A stretch of 64,000 bases of DNA from Bergeyella cardium (GCF_003614945.1 NZ_QYCZ01000001.1:886001-950000), one strand, 5' to 3'. Shown: positions 43,812 to 53,254, numbered from the stretch's first letter. Program-made: numbers and translations. Notes: generated by a model from the letters alone, not told the origin.

Positions 43812-45176
43812 ATGTCTTTTTTAAATCCCGTTTATACAAAACAAACATTAAAACTCGCTATACCTGTAATGCTTACTCAGCTGGGGCAGGCTTCTGTAAA
43901 TTTATTTGATAATATTATTGTGGGGCGCTTGTTAGGAGCTAATGCCCTTGCTTCGGTTTCGCTTGGGAACTCGGTTTTTTTTAGTGTTTTTGTTTTTGCA
44001 TTGGGGATTTCACTTGCGATTCCACCCCTCGTGTCGGAAGCGAATTCGCAGAACAATCATTCGCAAATCAATAAGGTTTTTAGCCACGGTTTTGTGATTA
44101 ATTTGGCTATCGGTATTCTTCTCGCCGCATTATTGCTGCTGATTTCTCCCCTGATGAAATACGCCCAACAGCCACCAGAAATCATTCCCGATGCTATGCG
44201 GTTTTTAAACATTATGGCGATAAGCATTATCCCCTTTATGATTTTTCAAACGATGAGGGAGGTATCAGAGGGGTTGTCCTATACCATTGGTGTTACGGTG
44301 GCTACAGTAGCGGCAAACCTCATTAATATCGCACTTAATTATACCTTTATCGAGGGGCTCTTCGGTATTACTCCTATGGGCGTAGCAGGTTCGGCGTATG
44401 CCACCCTGATTTCAAGGTTTTTCATCATCATTTTTCTCTATTTTATAATGAGGCGAGAGTCTAAAACTCAAAAATATTTAAAGGAATTTAGCCTTAAACT
44501 CGAGATTTTCTCAAAAGAAATGTTTCGTAAGATGCTCAAAATAGGTGTGCCCATCGCTTTTCAACTTTTCTTTGAGGTAAGTACCTTCGCTGGGGCATCG
44601 TTTATATGCGGACTGGTTTCTGCTACCGATGTAGCAGCACACCAAGTAGCGATGACAATGGTCTCCTTCACCTATAACCTTTGTGTAGGTTTCAGCGTGG
44701 CTTCCACTATTATGGTGGGCAATAAGTTTGGCGAGAGAGATTTCTTAGGTGCTCGGAAGATCGGTGTTAATAATATAAAAATCGCCTTTATATTTATGAG
44801 CCTCTGCTGTTTGATTTTTATCTTGGGCAAAGACATCCTGCCGACTTTCTATACCAAACCTGGTGAGACCAATGTCGTGGTGCTTGCTTCTATGCTGCTC
44901 ATCATTGCCTCACTTTTCCAGTTGTCAGACGGCATCCAAGTCGTAGCGCTCGGTAGTCTTCGCGGGCTTCAAGATGTGAAAATCCCGAGTATTTTCACTT
45001 TCATCGCCTATTGGGTCATCACCATTCCGCTCGGGTACTATCTCTGCTATGTGCGAGGGATGGGCGCCGTAGGGATGTGGATAGCTTTTGGTGTGGGGCT
45101 CACCATCTCCGCCGTTCTGCTCGTTCGCCGCTTTCTGATTCTTACTTCTCGCTCTGATTTTGCGAGCGCTTCTTAA
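43812..45176 (+). CDS. MATE family efflux transporter
   Basis: A 454-residue MATE transporter with 12 predicted helices in two repeats. The N-terminal PVMLTQLGQASVNLFDNIIVGRLLGANALASVSLG and the mirrored GVPIAFQLFFEVSTFAGASFICGLVSATDVAAHQVAM in the second half are diagnostic. It exports cationic drugs or metabolites using H+ or Na+; substrate unknown. The tail RRFLILTSRSDFASAS is partly encoded by a CGCTC...GAGCG hairpin (45150-45168) just before the stop. Confidence 0.94.
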   Translation: MSFLNPVYTKQTLKLAIPVMLTQLGQASVNLFDNIIVGRLLGANALASVSLGNSVFFSVFVFALGISLAIPPLVSEANSQNNHSQINKVFSHGFVINLAIGILLAALLLLISPLMKYAQQPPEIIPDAMRFLNIMAISIIPFMIFQTMREVSEGLSYTIGVTVATVAANLINIALNYTFIEGLFGITPMGVAGSAYATLISRFFIIIFLYFIMRRESKTQKYLKEFSLKLEIFSKEMFRKMLKIGVPIAFQLFFEVSTFAGASFICGLVSATDVAAHQVAMTMVSFTYNLCVGFSVASTIMVGNKFGERDFLGARKIGVNNIKIAFIFMSLCCLIFILGKDILPTFYTKPGETNVVVLASMLLIIASLFQLSDGIQVVALGSLRGLQDVKIPSIFTFIAYWVITIPLGYYLCYVRGMGAVGMWIAFGVGLTISAVLLVRRFLILTSRSDFASAS

Positions 45177-45333
45177 CCGAAGAAGGCTACATCTTTTTTA
45201 CTCATTATGATGAATGGCAAATAGCCTCCTCCCCCCTTCGGAGGCTCTATTTATCGTAATATAAGCCTATATTTTATAGATAAATTTTAATGAACAAAAA
45301 AAATGGAAATCTCTTTTCAGGTTGTTTGTAATC

Positions 45334-45417
45334 AATTTCACGTGAAATTCATCTTGCGCAACTTGTTTGAGACTACTTTCACATGAAATTTTTCTTACGC
45401 AATATGCGCAAGATTAA
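45334..45417. repeat. 41-bp tandem pair with a parS-like palindrome
   Basis: AATTTCACGTGAAATT (45334-45349) is a perfect 16-bp palindrome whose 12-bp core TTTCACGTGAAA equals the core of parS. The unit 45336-45376 is repeated at 45377-45417 with about 24 of the first 30 positions equal: TTTCACATGAAA replaces the first palindrome and CTTACGCAATATG replaces CTTGCGCAACTTG. A TTGCGCAA palindrome (45354-45361) lies in the first unit and TGCGCAAG ends the second. It could be a ParB site or an operator. Confidence 0.6.
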
Positions 45418-45542
45418 TTTCTTAAACACTTATAACTATTCAGGTTATTTTATTATTAATTCCTCAAAGAAATAGTGATAAACGATAAATATTATCAATC
45501 GGTTTACTAATAGCTATTTACCAAAAGCCCGCAGCTCATCAA

Positions 45543-45573
45543 TTGTCTATTACAATCGTTTTATTTACTTTTG
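45543..45573 (+). promoter_or_regulatory. parE promoter
   Basis: TTG (45543-45545), 20-base spacer, TACTTTTG (45566-45573), 28 bp ahead of the parE ATG. Confidence 0.75.
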
Positions 45574-45601
45574 TGCAATTCAGTTTTAAGATTTCATCTT
45601 T

Positions 45602-47452
45602 ATGAGCACAAAAGAGCAGACAAATTATTCGGAAGAAAATATTCGTACGCTGGAGTGGCAGGAGCATGTGCGGCTGCGACCAGGGATGTACATCGGGAAA
45701 TTGGGCGATGGCTCTTCGGCAGACGATGGAATCTACATACTGCTGAAAGAAGTCATCGATAATTCGATTGACGAATTCCGAATGAAAGCTGGAAAAAGAA
45801 TAGAAATAAAGCTGGATGAGGATAAAATCACTGTACGAGACTACGGAAGAGGTATCCCGCTCGGGAAGGTAGTAGATGTGGTCTCCAAAATGAATACAGG
45901 AGGGAAGTACGACTCTAAGGCATTCAAAAAATCAGTGGGGCTAAACGGGGTAGGTACAAAGGCGGTGAATGCGCTCTCGACCTACTTTAAGGTGAAGTCT
46001 GTAAGAGAGGGGCAAACGAAATCTGCCGAGTTCTCAAAGGGTAACCTCATAGAGGATTTCCCTACCGCTGAAACCAATGAAAAGAACGGTACGGAGATTA
46101 GTTTCGTACCCGATGCCGAGATTTTCGTGAATTATAAATTCCGAAATGAGTACATCGAACGAATGCTGAGAAATTATGCTTATCTGAACCCTGGTCTTAA
46201 AATTATTTTCAATGGAGAGGCTTATTATTCGGAAGAGGGGCTAAAAGATTTGCTAACGGAGGAGATCGGCGAGGAGATTCTCTACCCAATCATCCACCTA
46301 AAAGGGGAAGACATAGAGGTTGCGATTACCCATTCTGATAAATCACAATCCGAGACCTATTTTTCCTTCGTCAATGGGCAGAATACTACCCAAGGCGGTA
46401 CGCATCTCAACGCCTTTCGTGAGGCTTATGTAAAAACGATTCGTGAGTTCTTTAATAAAAATTTTGATGCTTCGGATGTGAGGAAATCCATCATTGCAGC
46501 GATCTCTGTAAATGTAGAAGAGCCTGTTTTTGAATCTCAGACCAAAACGAAGCTCGGCTCTAATGAGATGGCGCCTGGTGGCACAAGCGTGAGGTCATTC
46601 GTTATTGATTTTCTAAAAAAAGAGTTAGACAATTTCCTCCATAAAAACCCTGAAATAGCAGAAGCCATCAACAGGAAAATCTTGATCTCCGAAAGGGAAA
46701 GAAAGGAGCTCTCGGGCATACAGAAATTAGCTCGTGAGAGAGCAAAAAAGGTCTCTCTTCATAATAAAAAACTGCGCGACTGCCGACAGCATTACAACGA
46801 CCAAAAAGCACAGAGGAAATCCGAAACACAAATCTTCATCACTGAGGGTGATTCTGCTTCTGGCTCCATTACCAAGTCCAGAGATGTAGAAACTCAGGCG
46901 GTTTTCTCGCTAAAAGGTAAGCCGCTAAACTGCTACGGACTGACCAAAAAAGTAGTCTATGAGAATGAAGAGTTCAACCTCTTGCAGGCAGCGCTCAACA
47001 TAGAAAACAGTCTGGAAGACCTCAGATACAACCAAGTTATCATCGCTACCGATGCCGATGTAGATGGTATGCACATTCGCCTGCTGATGATTACTTTCTT
47101 CCTTCAATTTTTCCCTGATGTGATAAAAAATGGGCATCTCTACATCTTGCAGACGCCGCTTTTCAGAGTGAGAAATAAAAAAGAAACCCGCTACTGCTAT
47201 ACCGAAGAAGAGCGGATAAAAGCCCTCAGCGAGCTTGGGAAAAATCCAGAAATCACGAGGTTTAAAGGGCTTGGAGAGATATCACCAGACGAGTTTAAAC
47301 ATTTCATCGGAAAGGATATCCGCCTCGAGCCTGTAGTCATTGGTAAAGACCAGACCATAGACCAACTATTGGAATTCTATATGGGGAAAAATACACCCGA
47401 TAGGCAGTCCTTTATCTTGGAAAATTTAGTGGTAGAAGAAGCACTGAGCTAA
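45602..47452 (+). CDS. parE: DNA topoisomerase IV subunit B (ParE)
   Basis: A 616-residue GyrB/ParE-type ATPase. The GHKL pocket is [24 protein letters not shown] and [14 protein letters not shown]; the transducer lysine is in QTKTKLGS; the Toprim motifs are [10 protein letters not shown] and [10 protein letters not shown], ending in [13 protein letters not shown]. With ParC it decatenates daughter chromosomes. Its partner parC is 1.8 kb downstream in the same direction, separated by two membrane-protein genes in tight spacing. ParE rather than GyrB is inferred from the parC neighbour and the short form. Confidence 0.93.
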   Translation: MSTKEQTNYSEENIRTLEWQEHVRLRPGMYIGKLGDGSSADDGIYILLKEVIDNSIDEFRMKAGKRIEIKLDEDKITVRDYGRGIPLGKVVDVVSKMNTGGKYDSKAFKKSVGLNGVGTKAVNALSTYFKVKSVREGQTKSAEFSKGNLIEDFPTAETNEKNGTEISFVPDAEIFVNYKFRNEYIERMLRNYAYLNPGLKIIFNGEAYYSEEGLKDLLTEEIGEEILYPIIHLKGEDIEVAITHSDKSQSETYFSFVNGQNTTQGGTHLNAFREAYVKTIREFFNKNFDASDVRKSIIAAISVNVEEPVFESQTKTKLGSNEMAPGGTSVRSFVIDFLKKELDNFLHKNPEIAEAINRKILISERERKELSGIQKLARERAKKVSLHNKKLRDCRQHYNDQKAQRKSETQIFITEGDSASGSITKSRDVETQAVFSLKGKPLNCYGLTKKVVYENEEFNLLQAALNIENSLEDLRYNQVIIATDADVDGMHIRLLMITFFLQFFPDVIKNGHLYILQTPLFRVRNKKETRYCYTEEERIKALSELGKNPEITRFKGLGEISPDEFKHFIGKDIRLEPVVIGKDQTIDQLLEFYMGKNTPDRQSFILENLVVEEALS

Positions 47453-47487
47453 TTCTACCATCAATCTTTATAAAAAACACAACACAG

Positions 47488-47976
47488 ATGAGATTAAGTA
47501 ACAGAAAAAAAGAACCATTGTATAATTTTATTAATACACTGGTGATATTTTCTTTCGCGATGAGTATTCTGATATTCTTTGCAGATAGGTTTGAGCTCCA
47601 TACCCTCGGGTGGAAAGCTAGCCTCTTCCTGCTTATTAATATCGTGGCCTTTGGGCTGCACTTCATCCGAAGAAAACAGATTTTTGAGTACGACAGCGAT
47701 GGCGAAGCTCTCAATTTCAGAAATTACAGCATAATTCCTTTTTTAGGAAGAGAAGCAAGAGATGAATTTCCTAAATACAAACTGATTTCTTTTGATATTA
47801 CTGATGCTGTTCTGTTCAAAAGACTTCACATAAAAATAACGAGCAGAAAGAAAAATGAAATTGTCCTAAAATACGATATTTCCTACCTTACAAGCAGTGA
47901 AATAAGGGATTTGAAACTTTCTTTACAACGAACAATAAAAGCCAACAAAGAAAACAGCGATAACGACGATAACTAA
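47488..47976 (+). CDS. Membrane protein with PH-like cytosolic domain, unknown
   Basis: A 162-residue protein: a basic N-terminus (MRLSNRKKEP), two membrane helices (about residues 13-31 and 40-60) and a soluble part of some 95 residues (FEYDSDGEALNFRNYSIIPFLGREARDEFPKYKLISFDITD...) that resembles the small bacterial PH-like or YcxB-like sandwich. It begins 35 bp after parE and ends 2 bp before the DUF389 gene, so all four genes up to parC are probably one transcript. Function unknown. Confidence 0.75.
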   Translation: MRLSNRKKEPLYNFINTLVIFSFAMSILIFFADRFELHTLGWKASLFLLINIVAFGLHFIRRKQIFEYDSDGEALNFRNYSIIPFLGREARDEFPKYKLISFDITDAVLFKRLHIKITSRKKNEIVLKYDISYLTSSEIRDLKLSLQRTIKANKENSDNDDN

Positions 47977-47978
47977 GC

Positions 47979-49268
47979 ATGAAACGACATAATTTATTTA
48001 ACTTACACGAAGGAGAAGAGAAACAAGAAAAAGTCCTACAAGATGTCTTAAAAAACATTTCATTCAAAGGGGCTAACCTTTGGATTTTGGCATGTGCTAT
48101 ATTCATTGCATCTATTGGGCTAAATGTCAATTCCACAGCCGTAATTATCGGCGCCATGCTGATTTCTCCACTTATGGGACCTATTGTAGGAATTGGGGTT
48201 GCCCTTGCCATTTATGATTTAACTCTTCTAAAAAAATCAGGAAAAAACCTACTTACGGCTACTATCGTGAGTCTTTTAGTCTCTGCGATTTACTTTACTC
48301 TCAGTCCCTTTAAAGAAGCTCAGTCTGAGATTTTAGCCAGAACATCACCTAATATTTATGATGTTCTAATTGCTTTCATTGGTGGAATTGTAGGAATAAT
48401 TTCCATCACCCGTGTAGAAAAAGGAAACCCTATCCCTGGGGTAGCTATTGCCACAGCGCTTATGCCGCCTCTTTGTACGGCTGGTTTTGGGCTGGCAACT
48501 TTTAATTTTAAATTTTTTGCTGGAGCTTTATATTTATATTCTATCAACTGCTTCTTCATCGCCATTGCTACATTTACTATTGTTAAATTCCTTAAATACA
48601 AACCTGTTTCTACTCAGGATAAAAAATTTGACAGAAAAGTAAAATATTCCATCTATATTTTGTTTACTATTATGATTGTTCCAAGTATTTTCTTGGCTTA
48701 CCGTCTCATTAGTGATAATAAATACACAAAAAATGTAGAAAATTTCATCAAAAACGAATTTACAGACAGAGGGCACACGGTGATTTATAAGAAAATAAAT
48801 CAAAATGATACGCCAAAAACCATAGAATTGGTTTTACTAAATCAGCGAATGGACAGCATTGAAATTCAAGCGCTTAACAAAAAACTTGCCGACAGCTACG
48901 AAATCAAGGATACAAAACTCCTGATAAAAAATAATTCATCTAATCTAAAAAGTGAAATTTTAGCTGAAATCAACCAGCAGAACAAGGATTTCTCAGAAAA
49001 AGATATTATCATCCAAAATCTTACTTCGGAACTGAATGAATACAAATTTGATGACCGACAGCTCATCAAAGAACTTAGAATCATTTTCCCAGAGGTAGAA
49101 AATATATCTATCGGTAAACTAAATAGTTACGAAAAAGATTCTCGTAAACAACAAAATACTGTCATCTACCAAATCAAAGAAAAAGAGAAGCTGGATGAAG
49201 AAAAGCTGAAAAAATGGCTTCAATCTAAGTTAAACGACCAAAATATCAGACTGATAAACACAAAATAA
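47979..49268 (+). CDS. DUF389 (TIGR00341-type) membrane protein
   Basis: A 429-residue protein with a DUF389 core: KGANLWILACAIFIASIGLNVNSTAVIIGAMLISPLMGPIVGIG and AIATALMPPLCTAGFGLA, within about six helices in residues 20-245, and a long cytosolic C-terminal part rich in K, E and N (260-429) that looks helical and coiled. The DUF389 family is widespread in Bacteroidota and archaea and of unknown activity. The stop codon TAA is directly followed by the parC ATG. The gene is A/T richer than its topoisomerase neighbours. Confidence 0.9.
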   Translation: MKRHNLFNLHEGEEKQEKVLQDVLKNISFKGANLWILACAIFIASIGLNVNSTAVIIGAMLISPLMGPIVGIGVALAIYDLTLLKKSGKNLLTATIVSLLVSAIYFTLSPFKEAQSEILARTSPNIYDVLIAFIGGIVGIISITRVEKGNPIPGVAIATALMPPLCTAGFGLATFNFKFFAGALYLYSINCFFIAIATFTIVKFLKYKPVSTQDKKFDRKVKYSIYILFTIMIVPSIFLAYRLISDNKYTKNVENFIKNEFTDRGHTVIYKKINQNDTPKTIELVLLNQRMDSIEIQALNKKLADSYEIKDTKLLIKNNSSNLKSEILAEINQQNKDFSEKDIIIQNLTSELNEYKFDDRQLIKELRIIFPEVENISIGKLNSYEKDSRKQQNTVIYQIKEKEKLDEEKLKKWLQSKLNDQNIRLINTK

Positions 49269-51848
49269 ATGCAAGAAAACGAACATAAAGAAGAAACTTT
49301 AAAAAAAATATCTGGGCTTTATCAAGATTGGTTTCTTGATTACGCCTCTTATGTGATTTTAGACCGAGCGATACCGTCGGTATACGATGGTTTTAAGCCC
49401 GTACAGAGGAGGATAATGCACTCTATGCGCGAGCTGGAAGACGGCAGATACAATAAAGTTGCAAATATCGTCGGTAATACGATGAAGTATCACCCTCACG
49501 GGGATGCTTCCATCACCGATGCTATGGTGCAGATTGGTCAAAAGGAACTGCTGATAGATACCCAAGGGAACTGGGGAAATATCTACACTGGAGATTCGGC
49601 AGCTGCAGCCCGATATATAGAAGCTCGTCTCACGCCTTTTGCATTGGAAGTGGTCTTTAATCCAAAAACAACCGAATGGGTAAAATCCTACGACGGGCGA
49701 AATAATGAGCCCGTAGATTTACCTGTAAAATTCCCTCTTTTGCTCGCTCAGGGAGTGGAGGGCATTGGGGTAGGACTTTCTACAAAGATTCTCCCGCATA
49801 ATTTTAATGAGCTCATCAATGCGTCGGTTGCCTATCTCAAAGGGAAGAGTTTTGAGCTGTTTCCAGACTTTCAAACGGCGGGTCTTTTGGATGTCTCTGA
49901 GTATAATGACGGTAAGCGCGGAGGCAAAGTAAGAGTCCGTGCCAAGATTACCCAGCAGGATAAGCATACGCTCATCATCTCCGAACTGCCGTTCTCCAAA
50001 ACCACAGGCGATTTAATAGACTCCATTATAAAGGCAAATGAGAAGGGGAAAATCAAAATAAAAAAGATAGAAGATAATACATCGGATAAGGTGGAGATTA
50101 TCATCCATTTGCACAATGATGTCTCTCCAGATAAGATGATAGATGCGCTCTATGCCTTTACGGACTGCCAGGTAACCCTTTCGCCTAATGCCTGCGTCAT
50201 TATCGGGGATAAGCCTGTCTTCACCTCCGTTTCGGAAATCCTGAAATTGAATACCGACCACACGGTTTCACTCCTTAAAAAAGAATTGGAAATAGAACTC
50301 GGAGAGCTACAAGAGAGCTGGCATTTTGCATCACTCGAAAGAATCTTTATCGAGAACAGAATTTATCACGATATAGAAGAAGTAAAGAGCTGGGAAGAGG
50401 TACTCACCACCATAGACAATGGACTAAAACCGCATACCGGGCACCTCCTCCGCAAGGTTACCACAGAGGATATCATCAAGTTGACAGAGATTCGCATTAA
50501 GAGAATTTCACGATTTGATTTGGATAAGTTCAGAGAAAACATCGCAGCACTTGAAGACAAGATAGAGAAAGCAAAATACAACCTCGAGCACCTTGTGCAG
50601 TACGCCATAGACTATTACCTCAGCATACAGAAGAAATTCGGAAAGGAAAGGGAGCGCAGAACCGAGCTAAGGATTTTTGACACCATAGATGCCACAAAAG
50701 TAGCCGTAGCCAATATTAAATTCTATGCCAACTATTCCGAAGGCTTCGTTGGAACAGCGTTGAGAAAAGATGATTACTTGTTCGATTGCTCAGATATAGA
50801 CGACATCATCGTCTTCCGAAAAGATGGCACAATGCAGGTAGTAAAAGTAGATCAGAAAACCTTCGTCGGTAAGGATATTCTCTTTGTCGGAATATGGAAG
50901 AAGAACGACTCCCGCACCGTTTATAATATGATTTACCGTGAGGGAAAGCTCGGTCCGTACTATATGAAGCGCTTCTCCGTAACCTCCATTACACGAAATA
51001 CCGAATATCCTTTAGCATCGGATAAAAAGGGTTCCGAAGTCTTGTATTTCTCTGCAAACCCCAATGGAGAAGCCGAGATTGTAAGCGTCATTCTCAAGCC
51101 TAATGCAAGGATTCGCAAGCAACGATTGGAGATAGACTTCTCCGAGCTTGCCATAAAGGGGCGAAACTCAAGAGGCAATCTCGTAACCAAATATGCCATT
51201 AAGAAAATCGATTTAAAGGAAGAGGGAATCTCCACCCTTGCCCCGAGAAAAATATGGTTTGATGATACCGTGCGAAGGCTCAATGCCGATGGTAGAGGTA
51301 CCCTGCTCGGTACTTTTAAAGGGCAAGATAAAATCCTTAGCATTACCTCCAAAGGCGAAGCCAAGCTCCTGAGCTTTGACCTGAGTAATCGCTTTGATGA
51401 TGAGTACCTCATCCTCGAAAAATGGAAACCACAGCAGCCCATCTCCTGCATCTACTATGATGGCGAGAAGAAAATCTATTTCATCAAGCGCTTCCTGCTG
51501 GAGAACACCCCCAACCTCCAAACCTTTATGCCGAGCGAGCACCCTAAGTCTTTCATCGAGTTTGTAGGCACTTCCGATGGCTGTTCAGCGGAGATTATCT
51601 TCGCTAAGGATAAATCGGGCAAGGAAAAAGAACCCGAAACCGTGAATATAGACGACTTCATCGCCATAAAAGGGATTAAAGCCATAGGTAATCAGTTCGT
51701 CAAGGACAAGATAAAATCCATCAACATCAATATCCCAGAACCCAATGAGGAAGACCTCCTTACAGAGGACGAAACCTCCCCTCATTCTTCAGATGAAATC
51801 CCCGAAGAAGGCATTATAGGCGAGCTGTTTGATGAGCCCACACCGTAG
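49269..51848 (+). CDS. parC: DNA topoisomerase IV subunit A (ParC)
   Basis: An 859-residue type IIA topoisomerase subunit. The winged-helix/tower region holds YHPHGDASI, and the catalytic Tyr116 is in SAAAARYIEARL. A coiled-coil gate (about 340-450) precedes a C-terminal domain whose propeller blades are weak (FRKDGTMQVVKVDQ, ITSKGEAKLLSFDL). The end is acidic (DEIPEEGIIGELFDEPTP). The TAG stop lies in the loop of a hairpin whose arms form part of the GCTA-loop repeat family, so the last residues come from the repeat. ATG abuts the preceding TAA. Confidence 0.95.
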   Translation: MQENEHKEETLKKISGLYQDWFLDYASYVILDRAIPSVYDGFKPVQRRIMHSMRELEDGRYNKVANIVGNTMKYHPHGDASITDAMVQIGQKELLIDTQGNWGNIYTGDSAAAARYIEARLTPFALEVVFNPKTTEWVKSYDGRNNEPVDLPVKFPLLLAQGVEGIGVGLSTKILPHNFNELINASVAYLKGKSFELFPDFQTAGLLDVSEYNDGKRGGKVRVRAKITQQDKHTLIISELPFSKTTGDLIDSIIKANEKGKIKIKKIEDNTSDKVEIIIHLHNDVSPDKMIDALYAFTDCQVTLSPNACVIIGDKPVFTSVSEILKLNTDHTVSLLKKELEIELGELQESWHFASLERIFIENRIYHDIEEVKSWEEVLTTIDNGLKPHTGHLLRKVTTEDIIKLTEIRIKRISRFDLDKFRENIAALEDKIEKAKYNLEHLVQYAIDYYLSIQKKFGKERERRTELRIFDTIDATKVAVANIKFYANYSEGFVGTALRKDDYLFDCSDIDDIIVFRKDGTMQVVKVDQKTFVGKDILFVGIWKKNDSRTVYNMIYREGKLGPYYMKRFSVTSITRNTEYPLASDKKGSEVLYFSANPNGEAEIVSVILKPNARIRKQRLEIDFSELAIKGRNSRGNLVTKYAIKKIDLKEEGISTLAPRKIWFDDTVRRLNADGRGTLLGTFKGQDKILSITSKGEAKLLSFDLSNRFDDEYLILEKWKPQQPISCIYYDGEKKIYFIKRFLLENTPNLQTFMPSEHPKSFIEFVGTSDGCSAEIIFAKDKSGKEKEPETVNIDDFIAIKGIKAIGNQFVKDKIKSININIPEPNEEDLLTEDETSPHSSDEIPEEGIIGELFDEPTP

Positions 51849-51900
51849 CCGGTGTGGCTCCCACAGCGTGGAGAGCCCGTAGCACGGCAGGCATTTTTTT
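51838..51900 (+). terminator. Triple-hairpin terminator at the parC 3' end (GCTA-loop family)
   Basis: Three hairpins in a row: CCACACCG-TAGC-CGGTGTGG (51838-51857; the loop TAG is the parC stop), GCTC-CCAC-AGC-GTGG-GAGC with a bulged A (51857-51876), and CCGT-AGC-ACGG (51877-51887), followed by CAGGCA and T7. Confidence 0.7.
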
Positions 51901-52035
51901 ATAAAATCCCGTCCGAGCACTCAGATAACCCATCAGAGGAGTTTTAAATCCATTTTCCACCTCAATTTCCATTCAAAAAATCAGCAAAAACCCCTCCTCA
52001 CAGCAATAGAAGGGCGATTTTTAGTACGACAGTCA

Positions 52036-52220
52036 GAACGAGCTCGCGAAGAAGGTTTCGCCAACAGGAAATTTCCCGAACGAGCTCGCGGAGAGACTTT
52101 CGCCATCAGGAAATTGCTTGTCCGAGTGCGCGGACAGACTTTCGCCATCAGGAAATTGTTTGTCCGAGCAAACGGACAGACTTTCGCTAAAGAATTATTC
52201 ATCGTCCGAGACCTGTTTGT
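52036..52220. repeat. 42-bp tandem repeat array
   Basis: Four full units begin at 52036, 52078, 52120 and 52162, and a partial fifth at 52204. Each contains the stretch TTTCGCCATCAGGAAATT or a variant. The third and fourth start with GTCCG-NNNNNN-CGGAC stem-loops with different loop bases (AGTGCG, AGCAAA), the first two with the palindrome CGAGCTCG in the same place. Related single motifs occur at 1273, 51911 and 52330. Confidence 0.85.
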
Positions 52221-52285
52221 ATGAATATTCATAAAAATCTATCTCTTTTTATGGAAATTTCGTAAAAAAGTAAGTCTAAGTGCCT

Positions 52286-52561
52286 CACCGGCTATGGTGC
52301 GGAGAGCCGTAGCACGGCAGGCAATTATTCGTCCAAGAACGCGGACAGAAAATTTCCTGAAATTAGTTAGAAAAATAACCTCCCGTGCTACGGGTTTCAT
52401 AAAATTAATAGGGAAAAATCGCCTGCCGTGCAAGTGGCTAAGTCCCTCAGCTGGAAGCTGTGCTCCCCACGCTAGTGGGTTTCCTGAAATTAATAAGAAA
52501 AAGAGCCTCCCGTGCTACGGGTTTCCTGAAATTAATAGAAAAAGCCCCTCGCGTTAACGAG
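52286..52561. repeat. GCTA-loop hairpin modules
   Basis: Hairpins CACCG-GCTA-TGGTG (52286-52299), CCGT-AGC-ACGG (52307-52317), CCCGT-GCT-ACGGG (52382-52394), CAGCT-GGA-AGCTG (52448-52460), CCCAC-GCTA-GTGGG (52466-52479), CCCGT-GCT-ACGGG (52509-52521) and CTCG-CGTTAA-CGAG (52548-52561). Three are followed by TTTCxTxAAATTAATA. The module starts 52382, 52466 and 52509 are 84 and 43 bp apart, again close to a 42-bp phase. Confidence 0.8.
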
Positions 52562-52609
52562 TGCCAATTGCTTTAGAATTCCTTACTTTTGCGCAGTTTT
52601 AAAAGAATA

Positions 52610-53254
52610 ATGCGTATGACTTTAGCGGGATTAGTAATTATAGCCATTACGGCGATTTTTTCTTACAGAGGTTTTAATGAACCCTTGTTTTTTGAGCAGT
52701 ATAAGTTTAGCGTAGGGGCTATTCGCCAGAAGCGGGAGTATTACAGGCTTATCAGCTCGGGATTTCTCCACGCTGACTGGATGCACTTTATATTTAATAT
52801 GCTCTCGCTTTACTTCTTCCAAGGGATTGTGAGCGCTGCATTCGGAGCGGGTGGCTTCCTCATTATTTATTTCGGTTCAATGCTCTTGGGGAATGCTTTC
52901 AGCCTGTTTTTATATAAGGATCAGCCTTGGTATTCCGCTATCGGTGCTTCGGGAGCGGTCTCTGGGGTTATTTTTGCTGCCATCGCCCTCAATCCAGATG
53001 GTATTAGTGTGAATTTTCTCCCTGGCTGGCTGTTTGGCACGCTCTATTTTTCCTACTCGGTTTATATGCTCCTCCGCCCAAAGCCTTGGGACAATCTGGG
53101 GCACTCCGCCCACTTGGGAGGTGCAGTCTTCGGACTGGTTTATATATTCATTGTAGCTACTCAATCGGCGATAGAGAATGGATTATACCTCATCATAATG
53201 CTTATCCCGATACTCTACCTCGCCTATATCCTCTTTAAGAACAAACGAAGATGA
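52610..53254 (+). CDS. Rhomboid-family intramembrane serine protease
   Basis: The ATG at 52610 gives 214 residues with about six membrane helices. The catalytic dyad is Ser114 in GASGAVSG and His168 in HSAHLGGA; the conserved LLLADW-type HADWMHFIFNM loop precedes. It cleaves membrane proteins within or near the bilayer. A TTG 21 bp upstream in frame is rejected because it lies within the TACTTTTG promoter box. The stop overlaps cinA by 4 bp (ATGA), so the two are coupled. Confidence 0.9.
   Translation: MRMTLAGLVIIAITAIFSYRGFNEPLFFEQYKFSVGAIRQKREYYRLISSGFLHADWMHFIFNMLSLYFFQGIVSAAFGAGGFLIIYFGSMLLGNAFSLFLYKDQPWYSAIGASGAVSGVIFAAIALNPDGISVNFLPGWLFGTLYFSYSVYMLLRPKPWDNLGHSAHLGGAVFGLVYIFIVATQSAIENGLYLIIMLIPILYLAYILFKNKRR

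Larger units (their letters stand above)
45177..45601. other. Intergenic region with repeat pair and parE promoter
   Basis: 425 bp without genes. It holds a short hairpin-rich stretch after the MATE gene (CCTCCTCCCCCCTTCGGAGG-like, 45226-45245), the 41-bp tandem pair at 45336-45417 and the parE promoter. The rest is A/T rich. Confidence 0.7.
51901..52609. other. Repeat-rich region between parC and the rhomboid gene
   Basis: About 710 bp without a credible gene. The frames that are open here (for example minus strand 51981-52232, 14-residue repeats NFLMAKVCPRTRTS) are translations of the 42-bp repeats. Contents: 42-bp tandem array (52036-52220), GCTA-loop hairpins (52286-52317) and three copies of a hairpin plus TTTCCTGAAATTAATA module (52382-52561). 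A TACTTTTG box at 52584-52591 precedes the rhomboid gene. Confidence 0.7.

Noticed and set aside
51981-52232. Open frame on the minus strand with 14-residue repeats (NFLMAKVCPRTRTS)
   Set aside because: It is the translation of the 42-bp DNA repeat. Changes between units are not biased to synonymous sites, no promoter or signal sequence is seen, and the DNA palindromes explain the conservation better.
52239-52557. Overlapping open frames on both strands across the GCTA-loop modules
   Set aside because: Both are basic, low-information translations of hairpin repeats; neither resembles a known protein and they overlap each other on opposite strands.
52589-52609. TTG start for the rhomboid gene, giving seven extra residues
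   Set aside because: The TTG overlaps the TACTTTTG promoter element; the ATG at 52610 suits the first membrane helix better.
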